Shown here piece after piece: positions 1 to 8,714 of a DNA stretch of 10,114 nucleotides. The notes below the pieces were generated by a model. It did not search any database. It was given only the letters and a program-made list of their open reading frames with translations, and was not told where the DNA came from. Positions within the stretch are counted from its first letter, which is position 1, and each line of letters starts with the position of its first letter. The stretch comes from Bolinopsis microptera (Eukaryota > Ctenophora > Tentaculata > Lobata > Bolinopsidae), in the NCBI RefSeq assembly GCF_026151205.1, contig NW_026971773.1, positions 188,001 to 198,114 of the forward strand. The letters run 5' to 3'. Made by a program: the position numbers and the translations under genes.

Positions 1-1330
1 GAAACAGCACGGGATTTAACCAAGGTTAATTTAGATAAGATATACCAGCTTTCGGGGTTACAAGACCCCACGAAAGGCAGGCAGAGCATCCTAAATCCTC
101 ATGCTATCCTCACGTTGACCATCTAGGTCCATACCCCAGCCTCTCATTAGAAAACAGCTACTAGGCCCGATATCCGTCCCTTGTCCCGTAGTACTAGTGC
201 CCCGTAAGTAAGAGATCGTTCAGATTTTGGTCATTTAGACCCCCTCCCCGCTCTAAAATCCACTTTAGCACTTTACCCAAAGCTGGAAAAATTTCACATG
301 TGAAACCTAAATAGCTAAATCAGCATCTCGAGACCTTCTATTATATAAACCCCGTGATCCTACTATAAGCTTATAACTTATAAGGCATTGCATGCCGAAA
401 TTATTAATTAAGATCCACCTCAACTGGTGATATGAACCTGGTATGTTACCTGAATGCCCTCAGTCAAATCTCGAACCCTGCTAATGCTATTCTGCCAAGT
501 AACCTTAATATGAGGTTCTAGAATTACAGTTCTAATGTTCTTAGTTAGTGCCCATGCCCCAGATAAGATCTCGAGGCAGCTGTAATAACAGAAGAACTAG
601 CCAGTCACCACTTGATTAAAAAACGAGGGAATGACACGCATTATCATACAATGGGAAAATCTATGCGACAAAAAAAGAATATGGGGTCATTCTGAAGTGA
701 GAACCAAACCACTGCGGTATTATAGGAAATTAACTAAATTAAACTGCGGCCAACAGATCTCAATCCAGGGATTACAGATCAATATTGGTCGAGGCACTTA
801 AAGTGGGGTACTGGTCAGCTGTCAAGCAACAATCTGGCCCGGATCCAGTGCCGATTTATTTTAGGTGCGGTATTCTTGGTACATATATCATGGTTTCATG
901 GCATGAATATAAATAAAAAGTTTGAAATTGAATTTTGGTCAACACATTTTATTTAAATTGGTGCCAAGGAAAAATTGTTGGGGTTGTCACAAATCATGTA
1001 GTAGTTATTTACTAATGACTCCTAAAGTGAGCGTTTTTGAGTATATGATGTACATGAGTAGGCAATTGCGAACAATTTGCTGTTAGCAGCCGATCCTTTG
1101 ACCTTAAGAAACCGTAATTTTGAAAAATTGCCCTTTTGTAAGACACAAATATGCGGCTGTCCTGGCCCATTAAAGCATTAAGAGAGATGCCCAATAAAGT
1201 ATATCATTCTCCAATTTTTGTTGGTGTTTCTGGACACAAAGTGAGTCATCTTACATCTTGTGACAAATGCTATGTTCCTCATGAATCTTCTTTAAGACCT
1301 TTTTAGTTAACAGTCCAATAGCCCATTTGT
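1..1330. other. Non-coding, no gene recognised
   Basis: I found no long open frame, no tRNA-like or rRNA-like segment and no transposon protein on either strand. Apart from the palindromes near 292-384 and a weak satellite-like patch near 1022-1060, the stretch looks like unique or heavily decayed intergenic DNA. Confidence 0.6.
292..384. repeat. Short perfect palindromes
   Basis: TTTCACATGTGAAA (292-305) is a perfect 14-bp palindrome. TATAAGCTTATA (364-375) and CTTATAACTTATAAG (370-384) overlap each other, so the same bases can pair in two ways. Such short AT-rich palindromes are expected by chance at some rate; they are recorded without a claim of function. Confidence 0.4.
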
Positions 1331-1360
1331 GAATAATGTCATTGTTCGCTCGGCAAAAAT

Positions 1361-1676
1361 CCGTTTTTCAGCCACATTTCCGAAAGTAAGCCTTTTAGGG
1401 TATATGTTGCTTCATAATTTGTATATAAATGTGGCCATTATGTACATTTTAGTGTATCAGAATAGTCTCTGCGACCTTCATAGGCGAAAATGCCAAAAAT
1501 CACGGAAAATATGAACTGCGTCAAGCCAAAAACCGTTTTTCGGCCATATTTCCGAAACGAAGCATTTTATTGTATATGTTGCTACATAAGTTGTATATAA
1601 ATGTGGCTATTAGGCACATTTTGGTGTATCGGAATAGTCTTTAAAACCTTCCTGGGCTGAAATACAAAAATTCGAG
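1361..1676 (+). repeat. Two diverged copies of a ~172-bp satellite-like unit
   Basis: CCGTTTTTCAGCCACATTTC at 1361 is repeated as CCGTTTTTCGGCCATATTTC at 1533, an offset of 172 bp. Colinear matches continue through GTATATGTTGCT, TTGTATATAAATGTGGC, CACATTTT or TACATTTT, GTGTATC-GGAATAGTCT and an A-rich end (CAAAAAT). Identity is roughly 85% by eye over about 140 bp. An open frame over the first copy is not conserved in the second, so this is non-coding tandem DNA. A much weaker match (GTGAGC-TTTT-GTATATG) lies at 1027-1050. Confidence 0.8.
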
Positions 1677-1718
1677 TGACCGCGAAACCCTGAAAAGGGG
1701 TGTGACCGAAAACGCCCT

Positions 1719-1745
1719 CATTGCATTTATTTCAAAAATGCAATG
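1719..1745. repeat. Perfect 10-bp inverted repeat
   Basis: CATTGCATTT (1719-1728) and AAATGCAATG (1736-1745) are exact reverse complements around a 7-nt loop ATTTCAA. It lies about 45 bp after the second satellite copy. No function is evident. Confidence 0.6.
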
Positions 1746-2300
1746 AAGTCCAAATGTTTTAAGAATCATCTAGAGAGGTGATAACCGTTGAGAAATCGCT
1801 TTTAACACGAAAAGCTAACGAGATAGCCTTTTAGAACGGTTGGGATCCGACTAGTACCAGTACAACTCGACAATTCACGCAACGTATTATACACTGCGAA
1901 AAATCTCGAAGTTCCTGTGGTGCGCACTCAGATTTTATAACAAATGCTGAAGGAAGTGTGATTTATATGAAACTTTGCCACATTTTGGTCTATAATTAGG
2001 TGTGTCTCTAATATGATATTTGCCAAATAACTGTGGCGTGATCAGAGCCGCGCACACGTGCGAGTTAAGCGAGTATCTATCAATGGAATGTACAAATGTG
2101 TGTGGTGTGTGCGAAGAAAATTTCAGCGTAGCCGATTGTAATCTATAAAAACATATGCTATGATTCCGTTTTATTACAGGATCTGGCATCTGCCGTAAAT
2201 ATTCCTGATTTTATCAGTGACACACACTAACTATGCAATGTTACCTGTTTCTCTGATAAACTGCTCGGACAAGTATACGGCTAGGGACTGCGAGTCTATC
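1746..2300. other. Non-coding, no gene recognised
   Basis: Nothing identifiable was found. A minus-strand open frame at 1935-2189 (84 codons) has no recognisable motif and a composition consistent with chance. Confidence 0.55.
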
Positions 2301-2350
2301 AGCTACACCAATATCAATAATATAAGCTACACCAATATCAATAATATAAG
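2301..2350 (+). repeat. Perfect 24-bp tandem duplication
   Basis: A 24-bp unit beginning AGCTACACCAATATC and ending AATATA occurs at 2301-2324 and again without any change at 2325-2348, with two bases of a third unit following. The perfect identity indicates a recent slippage or duplication event. It is followed at once by the 10-bp palindrome GGAGTACTCC (2350-2359). Confidence 0.9.
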
Positions 2351-2376
2351 GAGTACTCCTCTAACGGAATTAAGTA

Positions 2377-2601
2377 ATGAAAGTAGAAAGTGATCGATGG
2401 AGCGGATTTTTAGAAGAACAGGAGAGTAAAAACTCAACGGTTGCCATCGTGTCTTCCGAGACTAGTGATAAAGGCGCAGATCAGCTGGATGCTGGAGAAC
2501 AGAACCATCAATTAGTGATCAAGAGATACCGGAACCAGAACTTAACCACGATATGGGTTGAGAAACAGAGCAAGTTTGCGACCTCCGGACTATTACAGTG
2601 A
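2377..2601 (+). other. Unsupported 74-codon ORF, hypothetical
   Basis: An ATG-initiated frame encodes a hydrophilic, Glu/Lys/Ser/Gln-rich 74-residue peptide (MKVESDRWSGFLEEQESKNS at the start) with no signal peptide, membrane segment or motif I recognise. It starts 27 bases after the 24-bp tandem duplication. The locally lower AT content and the sensible amino-acid mix make it slightly better than random. It could be a decayed mobile-element ORF or an exon, but no splice context or homologue is evident. I treat it as probably not a gene. Confidence 0.15.
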
Positions 2602-3789
2602 TATAACCATCATCTACAATTAGACGGGTGGCTGATTAACAATCACAAGCAATATTTCAGTAATGCCAGATAATCTGGCACGGTTTCAAAACTGGGATTG
2701 GATGTTACCCAGGCCCAACCGAGCACAGTTCACCTATCAATTATAGTTGGCATAGTTCTAGCCACACTGCTAGATTACATCAGTATGAGTCAGGATGTTT
2801 ATAGTATTTGTCTTTGCGAGGGGTGTCCGGGGTGGGGGGTTGTGAACTTGATTCTGACAGCAGCTGACCAACAAACTAGGACAAATCTGATATAGAGCCG
2901 ATAAACTCAAGCAGGACTGGTACTGTCTTATTGGAAAGTCTTTGTGGCCGTGTAAACTGACTTGTTCTGATATTTGGACTTATGTGGGTATGGTGGTATC
3001 ATTTCGAACCCATTATATGATGCATAATAGGACCTCATAATAAAATTAAGCCCTACAATTTTTTTCCTTATTGCTAATTGCTTTGGTTGTACATTCCGCA
3101 GCTCTCTTATTGATAAAACGGTATTACTCTGTGCTAACCTTGTGTACAACGTGTGTAACTGTACAAGAAGTATACAATGTCAGGCGATAACTCTAATGAA
3201 CTGGCTATTGGGAACCTGCTTCTCCGTACAGGAGTAATGAAATTGTGAAACGTGTCATTTCAGTTTTTTACCACTCTGCAAAGAGTTTAGCAAATGTCAA
3301 GTCAATATCTGCTTTTAATCTTGATATGTTGTGTAAGGGCCGCCTTATATGCCTTGGGCTATCGGTTAGAGAAATACTATGATGGTCATTGATTGGGATA
3401 TCTAGTTTGCTTAAAAGCATTATCTAAGAGCTAATTAGACGTTGATTATAAAATAAAGGAAGGGTACATACCTAAACCTGATTTGAAGTTGAGTCGATGA
3501 GAAGGGAGAGGTCAGGATTGGATCATGATTAATCAGCACCAAGACGGTTAAAGGGTTCCAGCTAGGGATTGGCTGAGTTACCAAAACTGTAACGAGGAAG
3601 CGTTACAATAATCTTAAATTAAGTTACACTATAATATTAGTAATGGAATATTTATAATAAGTAAATGAAAATGTTCATTAACTCTATGACTCTTTAATAA
3701 AGTTATCATCCTAGAATGTCATGACCATAATCAATCACGAGTTACAATGTATAACTTAGCTTCGTTGAGTGTTCAATCTTCAAATTTTA
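2602..3789. other. Non-coding, no gene recognised
   Basis: Both strands show only short open frames without recognisable protein features. The region becomes more AT-rich towards 3600-3780. No repeats longer than short words were noticed. Confidence 0.55.
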
Positions 3790-4110
3790 CCGCTATTGAG
3801 TCCTCATGTTATAGGAGGGTACCGCTGTAGAGTCCTCATGTTATGGGATCTATAAGGGAGGGCCAATCTCCAGTCCTACTTCCGACCTTCACCGGCCTAC
3901 AGTCCACCGCTCAACAGTGAACAGTCCACCGCTCTACAGTCCTCATTTTAGGATCGTACCGCTCTAAAGTCCTCATGTTGTGAGATCTAAAAGGGCGGCC
4001 GCTCTAGAGTCCTACCCTGGCGATTTGACACCGCTCTACAGTCCTACTTCCGACCTTCACCGACCTACAGTCCTACGCTCAACAGTCCACCGCTCAATAG
4101 TCCTACAGCC
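3790..4110 (+). repeat. Minisatellite of ACCGCTCTACAGTCC-like units with higher-order duplication
   Basis: AGTCC occurs 12 times between 3799 and 4103, mostly preceded by CCGCTCTA/CA or CCTACA and followed by TCATG, TACTTCC or ACCGCTC. A larger unit beginning TACCGCTGTAGAGTCCTCAT at about 3820 recurs as TACCGCTCTAAAGTCCTCAT at about 3957 (offset 137). Both carry a downstream CAGTCCTACTTCCGACCTTC. The pattern therefore has a short period nested within a ~137-bp period. No coding role is supported: the open frame covering the 3' part begins at a GTG and shows no known domain. Confidence 0.85.
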
Positions 4111-4698
4111 GTTCTACGGCAATGGTGAGGTGAATAATCTCCTCCAAACTAAAATTGTCCGGGGGGCTATTGAATCAAAAATCTCTTATCCCGTGGAGCT
4201 CAGGAATTCATTGATCCCAGACTTCCGAAGCCTTATAATTGTGTTGAAATCTTTTAGTGGATTTGTGCTCGGAAATGGCAACAGGGGCTCGCCCTGTTGT
4301 CCAGGAAATTTCTTTATAAAATCTTTTTAATCAAAATTTCTGTCAACGTGTTTTGGAGCCGGTCAGTTTTACATTTCTAAGAGGGCTAAATTAGTATCGG
4401 GCTCGAGTCGGCTTCCCTAATACTGCTGGTAATTGGGGCTTGCACTGGGGATGATTTAACTATTTAAGAAGCTTCATGGCACTCCGCTGGACTGGTGCAA
4501 TATGTAATATCATAGCGTACCGTGCGGGGTTGCAAAAACATTAATTACCAGAGTGGGAGCTGGATGAGAGTGGGGCTTAAATGTAACTTTAAGTTCCATC
4601 TGGATTATTGTGGCTAAATACTATTAAGTGCCGTGATTTAATATAGATTTTCACTTGGCATAGCCGGGGATACTTACATGTTGGAACCGTGTGCATAG
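4111..4698. other. Non-coding between minisatellite and LINE relic
   Basis: No recognisable protein was found in either strand. The 5' part of the LINE relic could extend into this stretch as unreadable 5'UTR or ORF1, but stops in all three forward frames prevent following it upstream of 4699. Confidence 0.5.
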
Positions 4699-5134
4699 TT
4701 TTTGAACATTGATTTAGCTGACTCAGACGGGAACAAACTGTATACAAAGGACAGTCTTGTCAACAGAATTCAATTTGAGCTCCGTGCGTTACTGCCATCA
4801 GAATGCTTGGAATGTAACGCAAACGTACATTGTTGAGTTTGAAGCCGATCAGAAACCTGTTTTTCACTGTCATATGTGTTATCGGGGATCACACAACTGT
4901 TCTGCTGTTACGAGTTTCCAAGATGTTTTTGCTAGTGCTACTTTTCTTTCTAGTTATGTTTGGTTGTGTAAATCATGCAAGGAATCAAGTATTCCTATTA
5001 AACCACGGAAATCGAAGAGCCGGCATGATAGTACTGTGAACAAATCAGATCCCGAATCTCAGCAACCCAAGGAGGATTTGATTGCGTCACAAATGTCCTC
5101 ATCCGAGGAAATCACGGACCACTCCACTTTTCAA
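4699..5134 (+). pseudogene. LINE ORF1-like segment with PHD-type zinc finger (broken)
   Basis: Frame 1 reads ...DSDGNKLYTKDSLVNRIQ... up to the C-x2-C pair CLEC (4804-4815), then meets a stop at 4834. The sense reading resumes in frame 2 at about 4826 with YIVEFEADQKPVFHCHMC. Putting the two frames side by side gives the C-x2-C, C-x2-C, H-x-C, C-x2-C spacing of a PHD-like Zn finger, with the characteristic aromatic W two residues before the last Cys pair (WLCKSC). PHD-like fingers are known in ORF1 proteins of CR1-type LINEs, where they are thought to assist nucleic-acid or chromatin binding. A host PHD protein fragment is the alternative, but fusion to RT sequence in the same strand and frame favours a LINE origin. 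Confidence 0.6.
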
Positions 5135-5797
5135 TCCTGGACCCCACACGTCAACAGGATAGCTGAACGTGCAGGAAAAGTTGCTTCTTGGGTGCTAAGT
5201 GCGTTCAAAACGAGAGACAAAGCCACCATGATGACTCTATACAAGTCTCTCGTTAGAAGTCATTTGGAGTATTGCTGTCCTCTGTGGAATTGCTCTAAGA
5301 ACAAGGAAATCCAACAGCTAGAAGGGATTCATATGGCACCCAGCACCTCAACTACTGGCAGAGATTAAAGGCCCTAGATCTGATGTCATTGCAAAGAAGA
5401 AGAGAACGGTATTTAATCATCAACATGTGGAAAGTTCTGCATTGCAAGTGCCCTAATGATATTGGTATCCAGTTCTCGGTCACTCTCAGACATGGTCAAA
5501 AAGCAGTTGTGCCCAGTATAGACTATAGCTAAGTCCAGCAGTCAACGTAATCAAGCACTACATGACAACTTTGCAGTCACTGGACCTCGATTATGGAATG
5601 TAATCCCAACACATATGCACACCATCGAGGATCCTATGCAATTCAAAGCAACTTTAACGAACTTTGTCAAATCATTTCCGGACGAGCCTCCAGCTCCAGG
5701 ATACAGCCGTCGGATTAGAAACTCCTTGCTGGATTGGAGTGGTGATAAAACAGTTTCTATACTGTCCGGGGGGTCGACTTCTTCGATGTCCCGATAG
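5135..5797 (+). pseudogene. LINE ORF2 C-terminal fragment (RT thumb and C-terminal domain)
   Basis: From the SWTPHV segment at 5135 the reading matches the region that follows the RT palm in CR1/Jockey-like LINEs. A thumb motif with LYKSLVRSHLEYC comes first, then WQRLKALDLMSLQRRRERY, WKVLHCKCPNDI, a TGPRLWNVIP block, and SFPDEPPAPGYSRR followed by NSLLDW near the C terminus. Frame changes at about 5337-5341 and 5530 break the gene, and a TAA at 5530 interrupts frame 1. The final stop is TAG at 5795-5797. None of the catalytic palm (the FADD-type motif) is present, so the fragment could not have polymerase activity. Confidence 0.85.
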
Positions 5798-5814
5798 AGG
5801 ATCCTATGAAGCCC

Positions 5815-5834
5815 AACAAAGTAACAAAGTAAGT
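5815..5834 (+). repeat. 8-bp tandem repeat at the presumed 3' end of the LINE relic
   Basis: AACAAAGT occurs twice in a row (5815-5822 and 5823-5830), followed by AAGT. It lies 17 nt after the last ORF2 stop. CR1-type LINEs are known to end in a short microsatellite of ~8-bp units instead of poly(A), so this probably marks the element's 3' terminus. With only two copies, chance is not excluded. Confidence 0.4.
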
Positions 5835-7330
5835 ACAAATTCGATATATTTAAAATTAATTCTCACCTCTTATTCAAAGATCAACAGATGTATTGATCGA
5901 TATCGGCATATCCCAAGATATGATTTTTTCTCTGTTCGTCAACTGCAAAGTGGGCGTAATGTGTTAAGGGTTAAAAGAATTTGTATCATAACTTATTATT
6001 GTAATCATGGTATTCACCAGGCAAACCATGTACAGTAACACCACGATTTACTGCACAGTTTGCTGTTTGAGGGAAAGACAACTTGTGCGATTAATCGTCG
6101 TGTATGATAAATCATGGTTTTGATGTGGCTCACAAGCACTCAGCTCAAGTTGGGGGTAATTAGGGAAGCAGTGAGATATTACGAGAATATTATGTATTAG
6201 AATAATTCTACAACTCACCTTCGGGTTTCATGCTTTGAACATGTACAAATAGGTTCCAAGAGAGGTATTATACGTGTCGACCGTCATGGAGCTTCAGCAG
6301 AAAAATATAAGGTCGAACAACAATCCAGCATTATTTTTGACTGCAAGACATCTAATAGAGATACTGGTTTTTTCGTTTGAAAATTCAATTAATTAGTGTA
6401 TATAAATCAAGCGTTACATTTCAGCCATGCAAAATTAAAATGACATATTTTGATATACTAATTGATGAATGGTGCTGTAATACTAATATAAGTTGCTTAT
6501 AATTGTGTGGCCGGATGACAACTAATTAAAAATAAAAATAAACTTATTATATAATAATTAACGTTGGGGCCATCTACCAAATTTGAATGAGAAACAATAA
6601 CAAGAAATGAAACATATCAAAGAAAATCACAATTATTATGTTCATTGCAATTCTGTCCCAACGAGCTGAGAACAAGAAAAAAGTTAAAAATTAGTAGAAA
6701 TTAAAATAACAATTATCCTTCGTGGACGGTAGTTGTTTCATGTTTCAAATATGAAGAAGGCAAAATCTCAAGAACCGACTAAGTTATTAATATCAATACA
6801 ATAGTCACGTCAACAGTTTTGACAGACACTCTATAATAAATAAATAATGATGTCTTTGTGGCAAAGAACAGAAACGCCACGCAGGGATTTACAAAGTAAT
6901 CGTGTGTTAAACGCTATAATAATGTGACTAATATTTGACAGTTTAAGCCAAAACGAGGATGAGAATGCCAGACTTTCGACAAATGAAATCACCAATATCA
7001 ATTTATTAAAGAAGGGCCGAAATTGCAGAATTTATTAAAGTTAAATGAAATGATGGTGAGGGTCACGAATCACGACGCAAACAACCAACAATTACAAGGC
7101 AGACGGGCATCAAACCACACATACAGTGCTATGCAGACGAATCAACTGTTAATTTTATATCTGACATTCATTACGTAATATACTCTGCAAGCATTTTAAA
7201 ATATATTGTACATCGATATGTCTCCAAATAATTTAATATTTAAAACGCTTAGCAACCCTCCGCAAATATTTCGTATAAGCAACACACAGATATTCAATAC
7301 AAAATACGGATGGCGCGGCGCTTTATTATG
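5835..7330. other. AT-rich non-coding stretch
   Basis: This is about 1.5 kb of AT-rich sequence with no convincing coding segment, RNA gene or long repeat on either strand. The densest A/T lies around 6360-6560 and 6830-6860. GGCGCGGCGCTTTATT at about 7313-7328 begins the GC-rich palindromic block that follows. Confidence 0.6.
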
Positions 7331-7455
7331 GAGGGAGAATTTTTTTCTCCCTCTGGTTTGTTATTGTTTGCAAATTGACTATGACCCCCTTTATCGTCCT
7401 GACGATACAGGGGGAGCCGCGCACTTCGTGCGCGGCGGGTCATACAACGTATGAC
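7331..7455. repeat. Array of four consecutive hairpins / palindromes
   Basis: There are four inverted repeats in 125 bp. (1) 7331-7339 GAGGGAGAA pairs with 7345-7353 TTCTCCCTC around five T's. (2) 7385-7390 CCCCCT pairs with AGGGGG (7409-7414), and TATCGTC (7392-7398) pairs with GACGATA (7401-7407), with one internal mismatch. (3) GCCGCGCAC (7416-7424) pairs with GTGCGCGGC (7428-7436) around TTC. (4) GTCATAC (7439-7445) pairs with GTATGAC (7449-7455) around AAC. The array abuts the truncated 5' end of the LINE at 7451. It may be the end of a foldback or MITE-like element, or a structured non-coding RNA remnant; no family is recognised. Confidence 0.7.
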
Positions 7456-8116
7456 AATTCTACCTATCAAAGCCCGCCTAAACATTTTCCAAAGCCTTAT
7501 CCAATCCCATCTAAATTTCTGTTCTTAAGTGTGGGGATTTGCCTCAAAATGTCACATTGAATCTCTGTTCACCAAGCAAAAGCAGGGAATTAGAGCTGTT
7601 ATGTCAGGATATGTAAATTATAGATATAAAGACGGCAATCCCCCGGAGCACACAAAAAGTGCGTTTAGATTGCATAATATCCTAACAGTCCATAGCGTCA
7701 TTGTAAAAAACGCTCTTATTCTACTACACAAAGTAAGGAACATGCCAAGCCTTCTCCCTAAATCCATCAAAGAACTTTTCCCTCACGATATTCCCACCTA
7801 TAATTCCACATACGAACATAACCTTTCTTGGTTCACAACTTACAACGGCCCAACATTTAGAAATACTCTTTTCTTCAAAGGACCCATGCTCTCTATTACA
7901 AAACAAAGTAAGGATATAACTATTCCAAGTTCTACCTTTTCAATTGAAATCTTTAAAAATTCAGCTAAGCGCGAACTCCTCAAGCTGCAAAGCTCAGGAG
8001 ACGATGAAAATTGGCCAAATTTCTTACTTTATAGTATACCTGGGCTAAGAAAGTCTCAAAGAGAAGGGCGCTCGCAGATAGACTACAACACCGAGTTAGT
8101 TAGCGACAATGCGTAA
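7451..8116 (+). pseudogene. 5'-truncated LINE reverse-transcriptase C-terminal fragment, second family
   Basis: One reading frame runs from about 7451 (MTILPIKARLNIFQSLIQ) to the TAA at 8114-8116 with a single internal stop, TAA at 7526-7528. The stop falls in the well-known CS-x-VWGFA segment, where related elements have Leu, so it looks like one TTA-to-TAA substitution. Past the stop, 195 residues read cleanly: HIESLFTKQKQGIRAV, then NILTVHSVIVKN, LPKSIKELFP, FFKGPML and WPNFLLYSIPGLR. These blocks recur in the thumb and C-terminal region of LINE ORF2 proteins in many invertebrate genomes. The endonuclease and RT palm are missing, as expected from 5' truncation during target-primed reverse transcription. 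It differs clearly from the LINE at 4699-5834, so two families are present. Fewer disablements suggest it is the younger insertion. Confidence 0.85.
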
Positions 8117-8486
8117 AGAAAGATCACTCGCGACAAATGACCATGATCTTTTATCAACAACATATCATTTTAATTTCACTGCCATTATGCAATGCCGAAT
8201 TTACATCTGCCGCGCAAAACTTTTTATCTATTATTATTAAATAGTAATTAGCATGTTTACAAATTGCGACTTCAACCAGTTTTGCAGACCGTTAGTTATA
8301 TAGTACTTTTAGTAGGGCATTTATTTTAATATATTTTATTTTACATTATTATATTTTAGTGTGACTTCTATAATTTCATTTATGTAATAACCATTGATTC
8401 ATAAATTGCAGCACACGCCAACCTCCACCGTGGGGTTTCAAAACAAAACGTAAACTGACCAAATTTCAACAAAAATAATGTCCCTT
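8117..8486. other. AT-rich stretch, possibly 3' tail of the second LINE
   Basis: This follows the LINE stop codon. It is AT-rich, with ATTATTATTAAATAG at about 8230-8243 and a T/A-rich block to about 8395. It may contain the element's 3'UTR, but I see no clear poly(A) tail, terminal microsatellite or target-site duplication to fix the boundary. Confidence 0.4.
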
Positions 8487-8565
8487 GCGCTTGCAGTGGC
8501 GCGCGCCCGCCTACTTGTGAAACAAGCGCACCCGCAGTGGCGCGAAATCACGTGGTTAGATAAAG
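8487..8565 (+). repeat. GC-rich dispersed repeat, copy A
   Basis: The copy runs from CGCTTGCAGTGGCGCGCG through GAAACAAGCG to GGTTAGATAAAG. It contains GCAGTGGCGCG twice (8493-8503 and 8534-8544), and the inverted pair GCGCTTG (8487-8493) / CAAGCGC (8523-8529). The inner pair CTTGT/ACAAG (8514-8518 / 8522-8526) makes a small hairpin. It aligns by eye with copy B at 8749-8819. The family is not recognised. Confidence 0.6.
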
Positions 8566-8670
8566 CGCACGGCCTACTGCCTAAGTCTAGCCCTCACAAA
8601 TTAAAAAGCTTAAAAGGTAATACATAATGGGTAAGCGCGCTTAATATAAGTTTTGCTCTACCCAGAGCCT

Positions 8671-8714
8671 TCACATAGCCATGTGCCTACGCGTACTGCG
8701 TGCTACTGCAAGCG
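8671..8714 (-). repeat. GC-rich dispersed repeat, copy D (inverted, shorter)
   Basis: Read on the minus strand it starts CGCTTGCAGTAGC and continues ACGCAGTACGCGTAGGC, then CACATGGCTATGTGA. Compared with copy B it lacks the ~25-nt internal segment between CGCTTGCAGTAGC and ACGCAGTAC. Its head-to-head placement with copy B creates the long hairpin at 8702-8761. Confidence 0.55.

Larger units (their letters stand above)
4699..5834 (+). pseudogene. Internally deleted, frameshifted LINE relic (ORF1 zinc finger joined to ORF2 reverse-transcriptase C terminus)
   Basis: The relic reads through three frame segments: frame 1 from 4699 to about 4820, frame 2 from about 4826 to 5337, frame 1 from 5341 to 5529, and frame 2 again from 5531 to 5797. 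The first part looks like a LINE ORF1 with a PHD-like zinc finger: Cys pairs at 4804/4813 and 4868/4877, H-x-C at 4892/4898, and W-x-C-x2-C ending at 4976-4978. A basic and Ser-rich linker follows. From about 5135 the text switches to the thumb and C-terminal region of a LINE reverse transcriptase, with TLYKSLVRSHLEYCCPLWN, then YWQRLKALDLMSLQRRRERY, then GPRLWNVIP and NSLLDW. The endonuclease and the catalytic RT core are absent. The motifs resemble CR1/L2/Jockey-superfamily elements; I do not assign a clade firmly. There is no ATG at the head of the longest open stretch, and the frameshifts make it non-functional. Confidence 0.8.

Noticed and set aside
1329-1514. 61-codon forward ORF in the first satellite copy
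   Set aside because: The frame is not kept in the second copy 172 bp downstream, so it is not a conserved coding unit.
3994-4008. GGCGGCCGCTCTAGA matches a NotI-XbaI cloning-vector polylinker, suggesting vector contamination
   Set aside because: The string sits in phase within the minisatellite, where CCGCTCTA(A/C/G)AGTCC recurs many times, and the match stops at AGTCC rather than continuing as a polylinker. Local repeat variation explains it.
3980-4330. 116-codon forward open frame over the minisatellite
   Set aside because: It begins with GTG rather than ATG, half of it is tandem-repeat DNA, and the remainder shows no recognisable domain.
5627-5808. GAGGATCCTATG occurs at 5627-5638 and 5797-5808, resembling a target-site duplication
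   Set aside because: The first copy lies inside the ORF2 C-terminal coding segment (encoding part of IEDPM), so the pair does not flank an insertion. It is most likely coincidence or a small internal duplication.
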